Of a stretch of DNA of 64,000 nucleotides, positions 29,401 to 36,888 are shown piece after piece. Each line of letters starts with the position of its first letter. The stretch's first letter is position 1. The translations under genes and the position numbers were made by a program. This DNA is from Microbacterium hibisci (lineage in GTDB: Bacteria > Actinomycetota > Actinomycetes > Actinomycetales > Microbacteriaceae). The DNA lies in assembly GCF_015278255.1 (NCBI RefSeq), contig NZ_JADIJC010000011.1:1-64000 (forward strand). Reading direction: 5' to 3'. The notes under the pieces are model-generated. The model did not search any database. It had not been told where the DNA came from and was given only the letters and a program-made list of their open reading frames with translations.

Positions 29401-30393
29401 CTGTGGGTGCCGAACAACGCGGACGTCACGCCGCAGACCTCGCCGGCTCAGGTGGCCATCACCGAGCCGGGTGGATCGCTCAGCTGGAGCGACGAGATCG
29501 CGTGGCCGGGAGCGGTGTTCACACCGCCGCCGTCCAGTATCTCGATCGACTACCCCGGTTGGCGCGCCATCGAGGGTTCGGACATCGTCCCCGGCTCGAT
29601 CCCGACGCAGTACTACCTGCCCGGCACCAACGTCGTGATGACGCCGGCGCAGCAGGCGGACTACGTCTTCAACGGGCTGATCCTCGACCCGAGCGAGCTG
29701 GACTTCGCGTGGCGCGGGGTCACCGACATCACATTCACCGTGAACCCGACGCTCGAGTTCTCCACGGCGTACCCGCCGGCGACGCCGGAGTGCTTCGTCG
29801 CGCGACACACCGAGGTGCAGGTCGAGAAGACGGCGAGCGTCGAGCGCACCGAGCCGGGCAAGTCCTTCAGCTACACGCTGGACGTGGCGAACGTGAGCGA
29901 GGACTCGGCGGCGGAGAGCGTGGTCGTGACCGACGCCATCCCGGCCGACATCCGGATCACCGCGGTGAACTGGCCGGGCAAGGGCGACGCGGACGCGTTC
30001 CCGAACTGGCAGTCCTGCGAGGTGACGGGTCAGAACGGGGCCGGTTACGGCGGCACGCTCCGGTGCGTGCTCTTCGGACCGCTGCAGCCGATCAACTCCG
30101 ACAACGGCGGCGCCTCGACGGCTCCTCGGATCACGCTCGCGGCGACGGTGAACCCGTCGGCGACGGTGAACACGATCACGAACGTTGCGGTGGTCGATTA
30201 CCACACGTTCGGTGACCCGGACGACCCGGGGCGCGACTCGGACGACGCGACGGTGCTCCTGTCGTCGCTGCCGGCGACGGGCACCGGCACGGTGTGGCCG
30301 CTGCTGACGCTCGGGTTCCTCGTGCTCCTGGCCGGTGTCACCGCGGTCGTGGTGACGCGCCGACGCCGCGGCGAGGTCAAGCCGACGCTGTGA
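20416..30393 (+). CDS. giant LPXTG-anchored surface protein with vWA domain and tandem repeats
   Basis: The protein has 3325 residues. In order it shows an extended signal peptide (HRWYAGGIATL, cleavage near residue 58), a Pro/Ala/Glu/Ser-rich stretch (60-150), a von Willebrand A domain (about 325-535) with complete MIDAS residues Asp335-Ser337-Ser339, Thr411 and Asp438, about seven prealbumin-like segments of the LTLLKxVV type (to about 1333), ten tandem repeats of 131-151 residues (about 1336-2784), a DUF11-like domain, a Cys-bounded domain (2971-3126), another DUF11-like domain and LPATG, a membrane span and VTRRRRGEVKPTL. It is probably sortase-linked to the wall as a long adhesive stalk with the vWA domain outermost; pilus-tip adhesins have this order. 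No sortase gene is in the window. ATG 20416 follows GAAGGGGA; a TTG one codon earlier is less likely. Confidence 0.88.
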   Translation: MSGQWGNDGSARSGIRRKLRAARERDRKLTMRHRWYAGGIATLLSGALIFTGVTPAIAGVVPPPADEATSEATPPAEDTTAPAEETPAEQAPAEPAPSEPAPSEPAPSEPAPAEPAPVPSEPAPAPSDDAEPSDDKPADPSKQSRLAPSEDGGVVVQSVPTPGAGEAVITVKVGSDRTGITGVTNLMGVVLLLNEGTAGGPNGSRPDGVAGTGDGWAKCTSDADGDCSFVVPNTGNGGSNRDDRYWVVQSSVPAGYYMNPVLRVGGAAGSGSELAYQFRTGTQLRSGQTYSSQNANNFMLSSGTNDNASGGIWQQSRNNPTLAPACGLDVALILDISGSVGDALPNLKQAANTFVNSLQGTPSRMSLFSFSWQTPGAGAAANYPDLVPVSTAAQGTTFKNRYAGWTSSGGTNWDRGLGIAASSNTGANKFDVAVIITDGNPTTYNQPYQGTGSDNRFRETENGIFSANALKAAGTRVLAFGVGAGATGATNSLNLRAISGPTAYTGSNGSVADYYQTNDYASVGSALRNLALGNCSGNLTVTKQIVPNTAPAGSIAGATPAGAGWQFSGVSNTPGVTTPTANRTTTNDGTGTVTYPLDFGGGISTGNVTVTETQQAGFTLTQVGGFNAVCRNLNTQAAVPVTNQGALGFSVNVPSTEAVNCVVYNRAPSPEADITVTKQWVVNGTPYANGAQPAELTAQLRLTGPGAAGATAQGWGVTRTGYTQGDSATISETVGLIDPQLCTNDARVTEVNGSPMNVALGSGYQVALASEHNTATITNNVTCRSTLTLLKAVQGGDEPASSWTLNAQSTDPGNPLAFAPGTTGVKHDVTPDARYQLFETNGSPLYAQTDNRTNIQSNPLSTGSATCIEVDADGNPVPGSGFSDGINGGVNVPLGTNVACTFTNQTADLTLLKHVVNDNGGPATADDWELTATPATLTGLTATTVTGSETTVDASTFQVRPRHTYTLTESDVDGYQFQKLQQFVGGTWVDVVANADPAGFPRQNGEGDWMIQVAGLDNPVYRFVNDDVAPKLTLVKLVVNNDGGTAQAGAWTLSANTPGGPSITGATGTPAVSAQPVKAGVVYTLSESTIAGYALTDLSCTDYADTTEQSPTLTLEPGDDVTCTFTNDDLPGKLRLLKVVDDSNGGSAEPEDWDGMLQAKRGADATRSFDHNELQDVPAGVYTLNELQGVSGYEWTDLTCSTGGTSLANKTVTVANGTTVVCTFTNRAVKPTLTLIKIVDNNDGAGSAEPEDWTLTAAAAGQPSVTGQGTASGTVMPGVAYTLSESDNVSGYTAGDWSCYVTGSDPRVEFPIGDETVAPIPGVDVTCEITNTAVRADGSIVKKVSPGSPTQIADGADAGRWRIVYDITVTNESRTSTLFYSLTDALKLGAGITASSASWTGPNGNGDFDLATGTATLATNASLAPQTNAGQPLATHVYTVTVIADVAPSAAGAATSVCTATQPNRAFLNTATLTVDGEPTTVQDCAQPAFPTITKVGSPASQNTDASWDVEYTVTVTNPSATTAVQATLTDAFPAAPAGWTLAGNTWSVTAVGSAPPPTAGTFAPGNGTIWQGTLPANTSYSYTVVATLAPSASATPIGDCAAQAGLKNKASVTSGQVVRDAEDCVSVVLPPVQVFKADGVVTQLADGTWQIDYEIEVQNTSETTRTVYTLTDAPDLGAGFTAAPGSGTWRDPADHSVEVPAPAANTAIGLKGDDDGTHTYVYRVLATFDAETEDPELECVPGQGGAFHNVAAVVFPGGTDDDDACAEPGAPTVTKTGAAPAPGPGGSWTISYTVEVENTSGMTLAYTLDDVPLALPTGVNLTTAWAVTGPVKAPADAGEATLTPGWDGGVQPQVATGTIPTGATHTYTVTAGVTLTTSVDPDDLRCGEIPAEKDGFWNTTVVTNGVFEDSSEDCIQILPVPVEIEKSNGVASQGAAGIWTIAYQVTVSNPNPLPSVYSLTDDPQFDPTSFEIITEGWLGSPDTTDVPIDANATGAAAHVYTYVVTARNTVDPVPASGLLCTPGQGGGFYNVATVTFPGGTADDDGCAVPAKPVVNKIALPSVQNTTTGEWTLRYAVSVTNPSPIDLWYSVKDTPEALPLGSIGGAWEVLTPTLNGGGTTVVNPLWNGAGVLDLATGQIPSGATHTFTINRTVKIPASVDEDLLDCLSEDGGLWNGTVVTNGIGGNDAEACAQVDPPGVTIDKTVTSTSQRADGTWDIAYQVVVTNESTELAAVYSLEDELLFGGDIEILDASWTGPTGGDAFAGPAWADSLATDQVLAPRAGDAGVDTYTVTVHADVDAEAWEGETLACEDGEGPVAGGFLNTATVTVNGDEIIADDCEEPALPTFEKIGVSAAQDEDDATKWLVTYELRVTDGGFDTFYSLSDTPDFADGISVISGSAQRTDTDPDGPVLPVTAGADFVADVPLDADDAPHVYTVAWLVDISDTFDPDLAACEGEGTGFFNTAILSIGETEIPGEACIPVEERVYPVPTKTVTSTTQDPETGDWTILYDIEVTLAPEGPLNPKGLSAEYDLVDRLQFGGDILIGSASWTGESEGEFPGPADPADLAVDKTIDAGETHTYQVRVVASVTEEAIDGDTTDCISSEGPQPGGFLNTALLTSGGTETPVDACSEPVFPTIQKNGGETTDNGDGTWDIEYLVTVRYPESGSDPLPESVAYDLTDAPALPAGVELEGDWNAEARDEVTPDPTNPTWNGSGTWTVVDDGELTPENDVHTYRVFATVSVTAPPTSDPVLCEDTEETGILIPNVGTITSGEYTDDDEGCQVVHFDDVGIEKTAILAEGQESVEPGDEYSYELTVTNYGTRPAVDVRVTDDDLNDRLDILGLTVSPAEVTWHTAPGWTENGGDQTNDVVDLTLDTLGVGESAVITIDVEFLPYEQEPVFYDHDNNPETPDIEGLPPLVGDEGLPEIPEPIDLLENTACVSMEADGVEENNCDDAEVPARDVVALVYTRCVNDAPFLGWAVTKSQSLIAEPIDFLWVPNNADVTPQTSPAQVAITEPGGSLSWSDEIAWPGAVFTPPPSSISIDYPGWRAIEGSDIVPGSIPTQYYLPGTNVVMTPAQQADYVFNGLILDPSELDFAWRGVTDITFTVNPTLEFSTAYPPATPECFVARHTEVQVEKTASVERTEPGKSFSYTLDVANVSEDSAAESVVVTDAIPADIRITAVNWPGKGDADAFPNWQSCEVTGQNGAGYGGTLRCVLFGPLQPINSDNGGASTAPRITLAATVNPSATVNTITNVAVVDYHTFGDPDDPGRDSDDATVLLSSLPATGTGTVWPLLTLGFLVLLAGVTAVVVTRRRRGEVKPTL

Positions 30394-30403
30394 TGATCAC
30401 CGG

Positions 30404-30438
30404 AGAGGGCGGGCTTCCCCAAGGGCCCGCCCTCTTCG
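30404..30438 (+). terminator. terminator of the giant surface gene
   Basis: AGAGGGCGGGC (30404-30414) pairs perfectly with GCCCGCCCTCT (30425-30435) around a 10-base loop, followed by TCG. It has an 11-bp GC-rich stem and a weak U tail. Confidence 0.7.
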
Positions 30439-30468
30439 GGCTCGTCAGGTGTTTTTCGTCCCGTTCAC

Positions 30469-30497
30469 TTGACGCCGGTGGACGCCGGGCATACCTT
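30469..30497 (+). promoter_or_regulatory. probable promoter of the 1981-residue surface protein
   Basis: TTGACG (30469-30474), a 17-base spacer and TACCTT (30492-30497), preceded by a T-run at 30451-30456. It is close to consensus for an actinobacterial housekeeping promoter. It implies a leader of about 135 nt. Confidence 0.6.
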
Positions 30498-30639
30498 TGC
30501 CAGCGGGAACACGTTTCGGCTCGTGTTTGGGGAGAACGCCGAACCTTCTAGGGGACGCCTTTTTTTCGGCCGTGGTCGTGACGTGCTGGGAGGGGCTCCA
30601 TCTTGGGGCACCCTGTGTCGTTTCGACCAAGGGTGAATG

Positions 30640-33600
30640 ATGTTCAGTCGTACTTTCGTGCGCACCTCGAACAACGAGGGTCTGCGCCGCCGCATGCGTC
30701 AGGAGCGGAACGAAGAGCGCAGGATCGCGCTTCAGCACCGCTGGTATGTGGGAGGGCTCGCGACACTCGTCGCGAGCTCGCTCGTGTTCTCGGGCATGTC
30801 TCCGGCATCGGCGGAGGAGGTGACCCCGACCGACCCCGCAGTCACGACGACAGAGGCGACGGCCACGGATCCGGCGACGACGGATGCCGAGGCCCCGCCG
30901 CCTGCGGAAGAGCCGGTCGTCGAGGAGCCGAAGGTCGAGGAGCCGGTGGCGCCCGAGGCGACGGCGCCGGAGGAGCAGGTCGCGGAGAGTGACGTGCCCG
31001 CCGAGGCCGACACGCCCGTCCTGAACCAGTCGTTCTCGACTCTCGCCGCGCCGACCGCTGCCGAGGACGTCGCAGCACTCGCGTGTACACCGCTGTTCTA
31101 TGGGTTCGAGATCGATGGCGATCGTCCGGCGAACTGTGGAGGCAACGACTGGGGCAGCGTGCCCGACTCGACCACGAACGCTCACGGTCCCTACAAGACC
31201 GACAATGACAAGAGCGACCCTGCGACCTGGTACGCGGCAGGCAATCCTGCGCAGCACTCCACCATCCTCAACGGGCAGGCGTGGTCGACGATGGTGAATG
31301 GCGATCCCATCCTGTTCGCGGCATGGGACCGTGCCAGCGGCACTGGCTCCTCCGGCTTCATCATCGAGATCACGAAGGCCCCGACGCGTTCGGGGGGCAT
31401 CGGCAACGTCCCGCAGCCCGACCGGTCACTCGGAGGGACCGTCTTCTTCCTCGACCAGAGCGGCAACGACGGCACGATTCTGCGGGGTGTCTGCACCTAC
31501 ACGAGCACCGCGAACTATCCAGGCACCTGTGTGACGAGCAACTTCCCCGCGAACAGCTTCATGGGCGTGACCAGCGAGGACGGCACCTTCGTAGAGGTCG
31601 GGCTCAACCTGGCACTGCTGGCGAACGTCAAGCCGGGCTGTCCGCCGACGATCGGCTCCGCGGTCTACATCCGGTCGTTCACCGGCAACAACAACGAGCT
31701 CGGCGGCAACATCCAGGCTTGGGCCGGCCCGCTGACGATCACCCCGCCGTCCACCTGCGGCACGCTCACCATCGTCAAGAAGAACGAGGCCGGTACCGGG
31801 CTCGAGGGAGCGACCTTCCGGATCACTCCGAGTCCGATCAGCAACGACGCCTTCCTGGATGTCCAAAGCGGAGCGGGCGGCTCGGTGACCGTCCCCAACG
31901 CGAAGCCGGGCAGCTACTCCGTGAAGGAGACGGTCGCGCCGGCGGGTTACCTGTTGCCGACGCCTGACACGCAGCCCGCGTCGATCGCTACGGGGCAGAC
32001 CACGACCCTGACGTTCGTCGACCCGCTCGGCAGCGCGACCTGGCTCAAGAAGGATGCCGCAGGCAACCTGCTCGGCGGCGCGACCTTCCAGCTGTCCGCG
32101 ACGGGCGGCGCCGCTGCGGCGGCACCGTGGGCGAGCACGTTCCCGAAGACCGTCGTCGACAACGGCACGAACGACGCCGACCCGGTGGCCGGCCAGATCA
32201 AGGTGGTGAACCTCCCCACGGGCAGCTACTCGGTGGCTGAGACCGCCGCGCCGGCGGGCTACGTCCTGGACGGCACGCCCAAGACCTTCACGATCTCGCA
32301 GCAGACGCCCAACGCGTCGATCGCGACGGCGTTCGTCAACATCCCGTACGCGACGGTCACGCTGACCAAGGTCTGGGTCGACTCGTTCCCGGGCGACAGG
32401 GCCGACATCTCGATCGGCGGCACGGCGACGGCCAACGGCACGTCGACCGCTCCGACGAACGGGCCTGTCATCCAGGTCTCGGTCGCGCCCGGCTCGCCGC
32501 TCACGCTGGCGGAGGCCCTGCCTGACGCGAACACCGGCGAGTACTCGTCGACGCTCGCGTGTGTCGGCGCGACGGTGTCGAACAACACCGGCACCGGCGG
32601 ATCGATCACCGTTCCGGCCTACCCGGCGTCGGCGAACGGCGTGCAGTGCACCTTCACCAACACGGCGATCAAAAAGACCGTGAAGCTGCAGAAGGAGTGG
32701 ATCGACGCGATCGAGGGCGACACCGCTCAGCTCACGGTCGGCGGCAACTCCAAGACCTCGACGGCCGACGGGTCTGCCGAGCAGCTCGACACCGTGAACG
32801 TCGCGGAGGCCACGGTCCGGGTGGGCGACACCGTCAACCTCAGCGAGGTTCTCGCGGGCGTCGGCACGTACGGCTCGACCTACGAGTGCACCGCCGGCCA
32901 GACGACGGGCACCGGCACCGGCACGTCGTTCACGCTGACCGTGCCGAACGCGAACGTCACGTGTACCTTCACCAACACCGCGGACCGCGGCACCGTGACC
33001 CTCAACAAGCAGTGGGTCAACGCCTTCGCGGATGACGAGGCCGACCTCTCCATCACGGGAGCGGGAACGGATGCCGCGACCTCGGTCGCGACCGGCGGCA
33101 ACAGCACCGACAACACCAACGTGGCGTCGGTCGAGGTCCGCGTCGGCGAGAAGGTCACTCTCTCGGAGAGCCTGCCGGGTGCGAACACGGGCGAGTACAC
33201 CTCGACGTGGTTCTGCTCGAACGGGACGCAGGGCGCAGGTGGGAGCATCCCCGAGATCACCGTCGTCGGTGACCTCGACTGCACCATCGTGAACACCGCC
33301 CGGGAGATCACGGTCCGCGTCGACAAGCGCTGGATCGACGCCTTCCAGGGCGACGACGCGACGCTGTACATCAACGGCGACAACGACGTCTCGACGGCGA
33401 CGGGGGTCGTGAACCAGCTGGATGAGGACGTCGTCGTCAAGACGGTCCGCATCGGCGACGTCGTGAACGTCAGCGAGACCCTCGCCGGCGACAACGTCGG
33501 CACCTATCTGAGCGGCTACGCCTGCTCGGTGGTGCAGGACGGCGTCGGGTCGGGCACCTCCTTCCAGTTCACGGCTCCCGACAGCGACGTGACCTGCACG

Positions 33601-36585
33601 TTCACCAACGCCGCCAAGAAGGTGCAGGTGACGCTGCAGAAGCGCTGGATCAACTCCCTCGAGGGCAGCAGCACGCTGCTGAGCCTGAACACGCTGACCA
33701 GGACGTCTCTGGCGAACGGTGACCCGGGGGAGTACGAAGACCCCGTGAAGCTGACGCTCGAGGTGCGGGTTGGCGCGATCCTGCCCTTCAAGGAGGAGCT
33801 CAACAACGTCGGCGTGTATTCATCCAACTACCTCTGCCTCGGCGGGGGTGTGGTGAGCGGCAACGGTCAGGGCCGGGAGTTCACCCTCAAGGTCACCGAC
33901 GGGAACACCGCCTGCTTCTTCGTCAACCGCGCCCTCACCAGCGACGTCACCGTCGTCAAGACCTGGGTGAACGGTCAGGAAGGCGACACCGCCGACCTGA
34001 GCATCACCGGTGCCGACGCGGACGCCGAGGGCACCTCGACGTCGAACGGTGACGTCGGCGAGTGGACCGACACGGAGAACGCCGTCACCGACCAGGCGAC
34101 GATCGGCGGGACGGTGACGGTCACCGAGGTGATCGACACCCTCGCAGGGGATCCGTCGGATTACGCGTCGTCGCTCGTCTGCACCGATACGACCGGGACT
34201 CTGGTCGACGTCGATGCGCGCACCGGCTCGTTCACGATGCCGAACGGCGCTGTCCAGTGCGAGTTCACGAACACGGCAGAGCGTCCGACGCTCTCGCTCG
34301 TCAAGGTCGTGAACGGTGCTCCGGTCGCCGACACGAACTGGCAGCTCTTCGGCACCCCGGAGGACGGTGACGTGGTCACCAACCCGGCGGGTGGCGACGT
34401 CGCTCCGACGCCCGTGCTGCCGGGCCTCCCGCACGAGCTGACCGAGGAGGTCATCGGCGACGCCGTCGGCCTCGACGAATTCGAAGCCGAGGAGTGGTCG
34501 TGCGTCTCTGACGACGCGGGCACCATCACGCTCACCGACAGCGAGCCGGGCTCGGCGACGCTGCGAGGCCTCGACAAGGGCGAGCACGTGGTCTGCACCA
34601 TCATCAACAGCCACATCGACCAGGGCTTCACGGTCGAGAAGGATGCTGTCGACTCGGTCCAGAACGAGGACGGCTCGTGGACGGTGACCTACGAGATCAC
34701 CGTGCACAACAACAGCGTCGTCGTGCCCATCACGTACGACCTGGTCGACACGCTCGACACCCCGGCCGCCGGCGTCACCTACACGGGTGCGTCGTGGACC
34801 GGACCGACGAGCGGCTCGTGGACGCTGCCGAGCCTGTCGGCGCAGCTGGCCGACGACCAGGTTGCGCCGCCGAACAACGGCTCGAACGACCCCGTATACA
34901 CGGTCGAGGTCGACGTCGAGGTCGCCGCGATGCCCGCCCAGCCGGGCCCGTGCGCCTCGGCGGAGGGCGAGGGCATCGGCATCGTCAACACGGCGTATCT
35001 GACCGTCGGTGAGGTCACCGAGGACGACAGCGCCTGTGGCACCGTCCACTTCGACGACGTCGACATCGAGAAGACGGCGACCGACCTCCCCGAGGGCGGT
35101 TCCGTCGAGCCGGGTGACACGTTCGATTATGTGCTGACGGTGACCAACAACGGCACGCGCGAAGCGGTGGACGTGGTCGTGACCGACGCGGTCCCCGACC
35201 GTCTCGAGGTGACGAACATCGACCTCCCGGCGGGGTGGAGCAACGACAACGCGCCCGACCTCGTCGACGGCGACAACGTGCTGCAGGTGAGCACGCCGAC
35301 GCTGGCGAAGGGCGCGTCCGCCGCCATCACGGTGACGGTCGAGTTCCTGCCGGCGGAGGTACCGCCGGTCGAGCCGGGCGACGGCAGCGAAGAGCCGCCG
35401 GTTCCGCTCGAGGAGCTCGTCAACACCGCGTGCGTCGCGGCGGAGCGCGACCAGGTCGAGGAGAACAACTGCGACACGGTCGACATCCCGGTCCGCGAGA
35501 TCACCGCGGTCGTCTACACCAAGTGCGTGGCTGACGCCCCGTTCCTCGGCTGGACGATCACCAAGTCGGCGGCCCTCCTGAACGAGGAGATCGACTTCCT
35601 CTGGACCCCCGACAGCGGGACGGAAACCACCGACCCCGCGGAGGTCGCGATCACCCAGCCGGGTGGCACGGCGACGTGGAGTGCTGAGATCGAGTGGCCG
35701 GGCGCTGCTTTCACCCCCTCGGGCGTGAGCATCGACTACCCCGGATGGCGGCCGATCGTCCTGAGCGACGTGGTGCCCGGCTCGATCCCGACGCAGTACT
35801 ACTACCCGGGAACGACCGACATCATCTCGCCCGAGGACCAGCCGGACTACATCTTCAACGGCCTGATCCTCGACGACCGCGAGCTCGACTACGCGTGGCG
35901 GCTCGGTTCGACGATCACCTTCACGGTCAACCCCGAGCTGGTGTTCCAGACCGAGTACCCGGTGGCGACGCCTGAGTGCTTCGTCGCCCGCCACTCGGAC
36001 GTCCAGATCGAGAAGACCGCGAGCGTCGAGAAGACCGAGGCGGGCAAGTCGTTCACCTACACCCTCGCGGTGGAGAACATGAGCGACGACGCGGCCGCCG
36101 AGTCCGTGGTGATCACCGACGCGATCCCCGCCGACATCAAGATCACCGACGTCAGCTGGCCCGGCGAGGGAGACGACACGGTCTTCCCGAACTGGCAGTC
36201 CTGCGAGGTGACCGGTCAGAACAGCGCGGGATACGGCGGCAACCTCGAGTGCGTGCTCTACGGACCCCTGCAGCCGCAGGGCGCCAACGAGATGCCCTCG
36301 GCCGCGCCGACGATCACGCTGGCGGCGACGGTGAACCCGTCGAGCACGAGCACCTCGATCACCAACGTGGCGGTCGTCGACTACCACACGTTCGGCGACC
36401 CGGACGACCCCGGACGCGACTCGGATGACGCCGTCGTCCAGCTCACGTCGGTGCCGCCGCTGCCGGCGACGGGTGGTCAGCTGCCTCCGCTGCTGGTGAT
36501 CCTGGGTCTGCTCGCCCTGCTCGGAGGCGCGACGATGCTCGTCGTCACCCGCCGTCGTCGCGGAGAGGTGAAGCCGACGCTGTGA
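30640..36585 (+). CDS. large LPXTG-anchored surface protein with prealbumin-like and K-x-W repeats
   Basis: The protein has 1981 residues. The signal peptide has the same extended form as the giant upstream (HRWYVGGLATL). An Ala/Glu/Pro stretch and a Cys-containing N-terminal domain (about 140-370) precede SpaA-like prealbumin segments (GATFRITPS, VKETVAPAGY, SVAETAAPAGYVLDG). Then come six regular repeats of about 105 residues beginning K-x-W-(V/I)-(D/N) (32356-34270), a DUF11-type region, the Cys-bounded domain (1629-1780), a final DUF11-like domain, LPATG, a span and VTRRRRGEVKPTL. It is probably wall-anchored by sortase. The C-terminal 450 residues are clearly paralogous to the giant. ATG 30640 is preferred over ATG 30637 for its spacing from AAGGG (30629-30633). 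Confidence 0.87.
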   Translation: MFSRTFVRTSNNEGLRRRMRQERNEERRIALQHRWYVGGLATLVASSLVFSGMSPASAEEVTPTDPAVTTTEATATDPATTDAEAPPPAEEPVVEEPKVEEPVAPEATAPEEQVAESDVPAEADTPVLNQSFSTLAAPTAAEDVAALACTPLFYGFEIDGDRPANCGGNDWGSVPDSTTNAHGPYKTDNDKSDPATWYAAGNPAQHSTILNGQAWSTMVNGDPILFAAWDRASGTGSSGFIIEITKAPTRSGGIGNVPQPDRSLGGTVFFLDQSGNDGTILRGVCTYTSTANYPGTCVTSNFPANSFMGVTSEDGTFVEVGLNLALLANVKPGCPPTIGSAVYIRSFTGNNNELGGNIQAWAGPLTITPPSTCGTLTIVKKNEAGTGLEGATFRITPSPISNDAFLDVQSGAGGSVTVPNAKPGSYSVKETVAPAGYLLPTPDTQPASIATGQTTTLTFVDPLGSATWLKKDAAGNLLGGATFQLSATGGAAAAAPWASTFPKTVVDNGTNDADPVAGQIKVVNLPTGSYSVAETAAPAGYVLDGTPKTFTISQQTPNASIATAFVNIPYATVTLTKVWVDSFPGDRADISIGGTATANGTSTAPTNGPVIQVSVAPGSPLTLAEALPDANTGEYSSTLACVGATVSNNTGTGGSITVPAYPASANGVQCTFTNTAIKKTVKLQKEWIDAIEGDTAQLTVGGNSKTSTADGSAEQLDTVNVAEATVRVGDTVNLSEVLAGVGTYGSTYECTAGQTTGTGTGTSFTLTVPNANVTCTFTNTADRGTVTLNKQWVNAFADDEADLSITGAGTDAATSVATGGNSTDNTNVASVEVRVGEKVTLSESLPGANTGEYTSTWFCSNGTQGAGGSIPEITVVGDLDCTIVNTAREITVRVDKRWIDAFQGDDATLYINGDNDVSTATGVVNQLDEDVVVKTVRIGDVVNVSETLAGDNVGTYLSGYACSVVQDGVGSGTSFQFTAPDSDVTCTFTNAAKKVQVTLQKRWINSLEGSSTLLSLNTLTRTSLANGDPGEYEDPVKLTLEVRVGAILPFKEELNNVGVYSSNYLCLGGGVVSGNGQGREFTLKVTDGNTACFFVNRALTSDVTVVKTWVNGQEGDTADLSITGADADAEGTSTSNGDVGEWTDTENAVTDQATIGGTVTVTEVIDTLAGDPSDYASSLVCTDTTGTLVDVDARTGSFTMPNGAVQCEFTNTAERPTLSLVKVVNGAPVADTNWQLFGTPEDGDVVTNPAGGDVAPTPVLPGLPHELTEEVIGDAVGLDEFEAEEWSCVSDDAGTITLTDSEPGSATLRGLDKGEHVVCTIINSHIDQGFTVEKDAVDSVQNEDGSWTVTYEITVHNNSVVVPITYDLVDTLDTPAAGVTYTGASWTGPTSGSWTLPSLSAQLADDQVAPPNNGSNDPVYTVEVDVEVAAMPAQPGPCASAEGEGIGIVNTAYLTVGEVTEDDSACGTVHFDDVDIEKTATDLPEGGSVEPGDTFDYVLTVTNNGTREAVDVVVTDAVPDRLEVTNIDLPAGWSNDNAPDLVDGDNVLQVSTPTLAKGASAAITVTVEFLPAEVPPVEPGDGSEEPPVPLEELVNTACVAAERDQVEENNCDTVDIPVREITAVVYTKCVADAPFLGWTITKSAALLNEEIDFLWTPDSGTETTDPAEVAITQPGGTATWSAEIEWPGAAFTPSGVSIDYPGWRPIVLSDVVPGSIPTQYYYPGTTDIISPEDQPDYIFNGLILDDRELDYAWRLGSTITFTVNPELVFQTEYPVATPECFVARHSDVQIEKTASVEKTEAGKSFTYTLAVENMSDDAAAESVVITDAIPADIKITDVSWPGEGDDTVFPNWQSCEVTGQNSAGYGGNLECVLYGPLQPQGANEMPSAAPTITLAATVNPSSTSTSITNVAVVDYHTFGDPDDPGRDSDDAVVQLTSVPPLPATGGQLPPLLVILGLLALLGGATMLVVTRRRRGEVKPTL

Positions 36586-36592
36586 CGTGAGA

Positions 36593-36687
36593 GAGAGCGG
36601 GACTGCCCCAAGGCCCGCGCTCTCGCACCCTCCGGCTTTCAGCAGGCCGGACACTCGAGCCCCCCGCCCCAAGGCGGGGGGCTCGAG
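36593..36687 (+). terminator. two successive hairpins after the 1981-residue gene
   Basis: The first is GAGAGCGGG (36593-36601) with CCC and GCTCTC (36614-36624), containing a 2-base bulge. The second, CTCGAGCCCCCCGCC (36654-36668), pairs perfectly with 36673-36687 around CCAA. No T-run follows. The stretch from 36688 to 36888 holds a further GGATGCC pair near 36717-36736 and no gene that I can support. Confidence 0.6.
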
Positions 36688-36888
36688 CGCGTGCAAGGAA
36701 CGGAGAGGGGGACGGATGCCGCGGCCCCCGGCATCCGCTCCGCGCGTCGATTTCGCCTATTCGAGCTGTCACGATAGCCTGCACGAACGGCGGTTCTCCG
36801 TCGTGTCCGCGGCCTTCGGGAAGGCGGCGGATCTGGGTCTCGCTCAGCCCGAACTGCGTGGGGTCCGAACCCGTCCTGTGACGGGAGG

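Noticed and set aside
24679..30204. A 1841-codon open frame on the minus strand opposite the giant surface gene
   Set aside because: Arg/Asp/Val-rich low-complexity product with no domain; an artefact of GC-rich codons in the real plus-strand gene. The same applies to 20311-23928 and 33820-36696.
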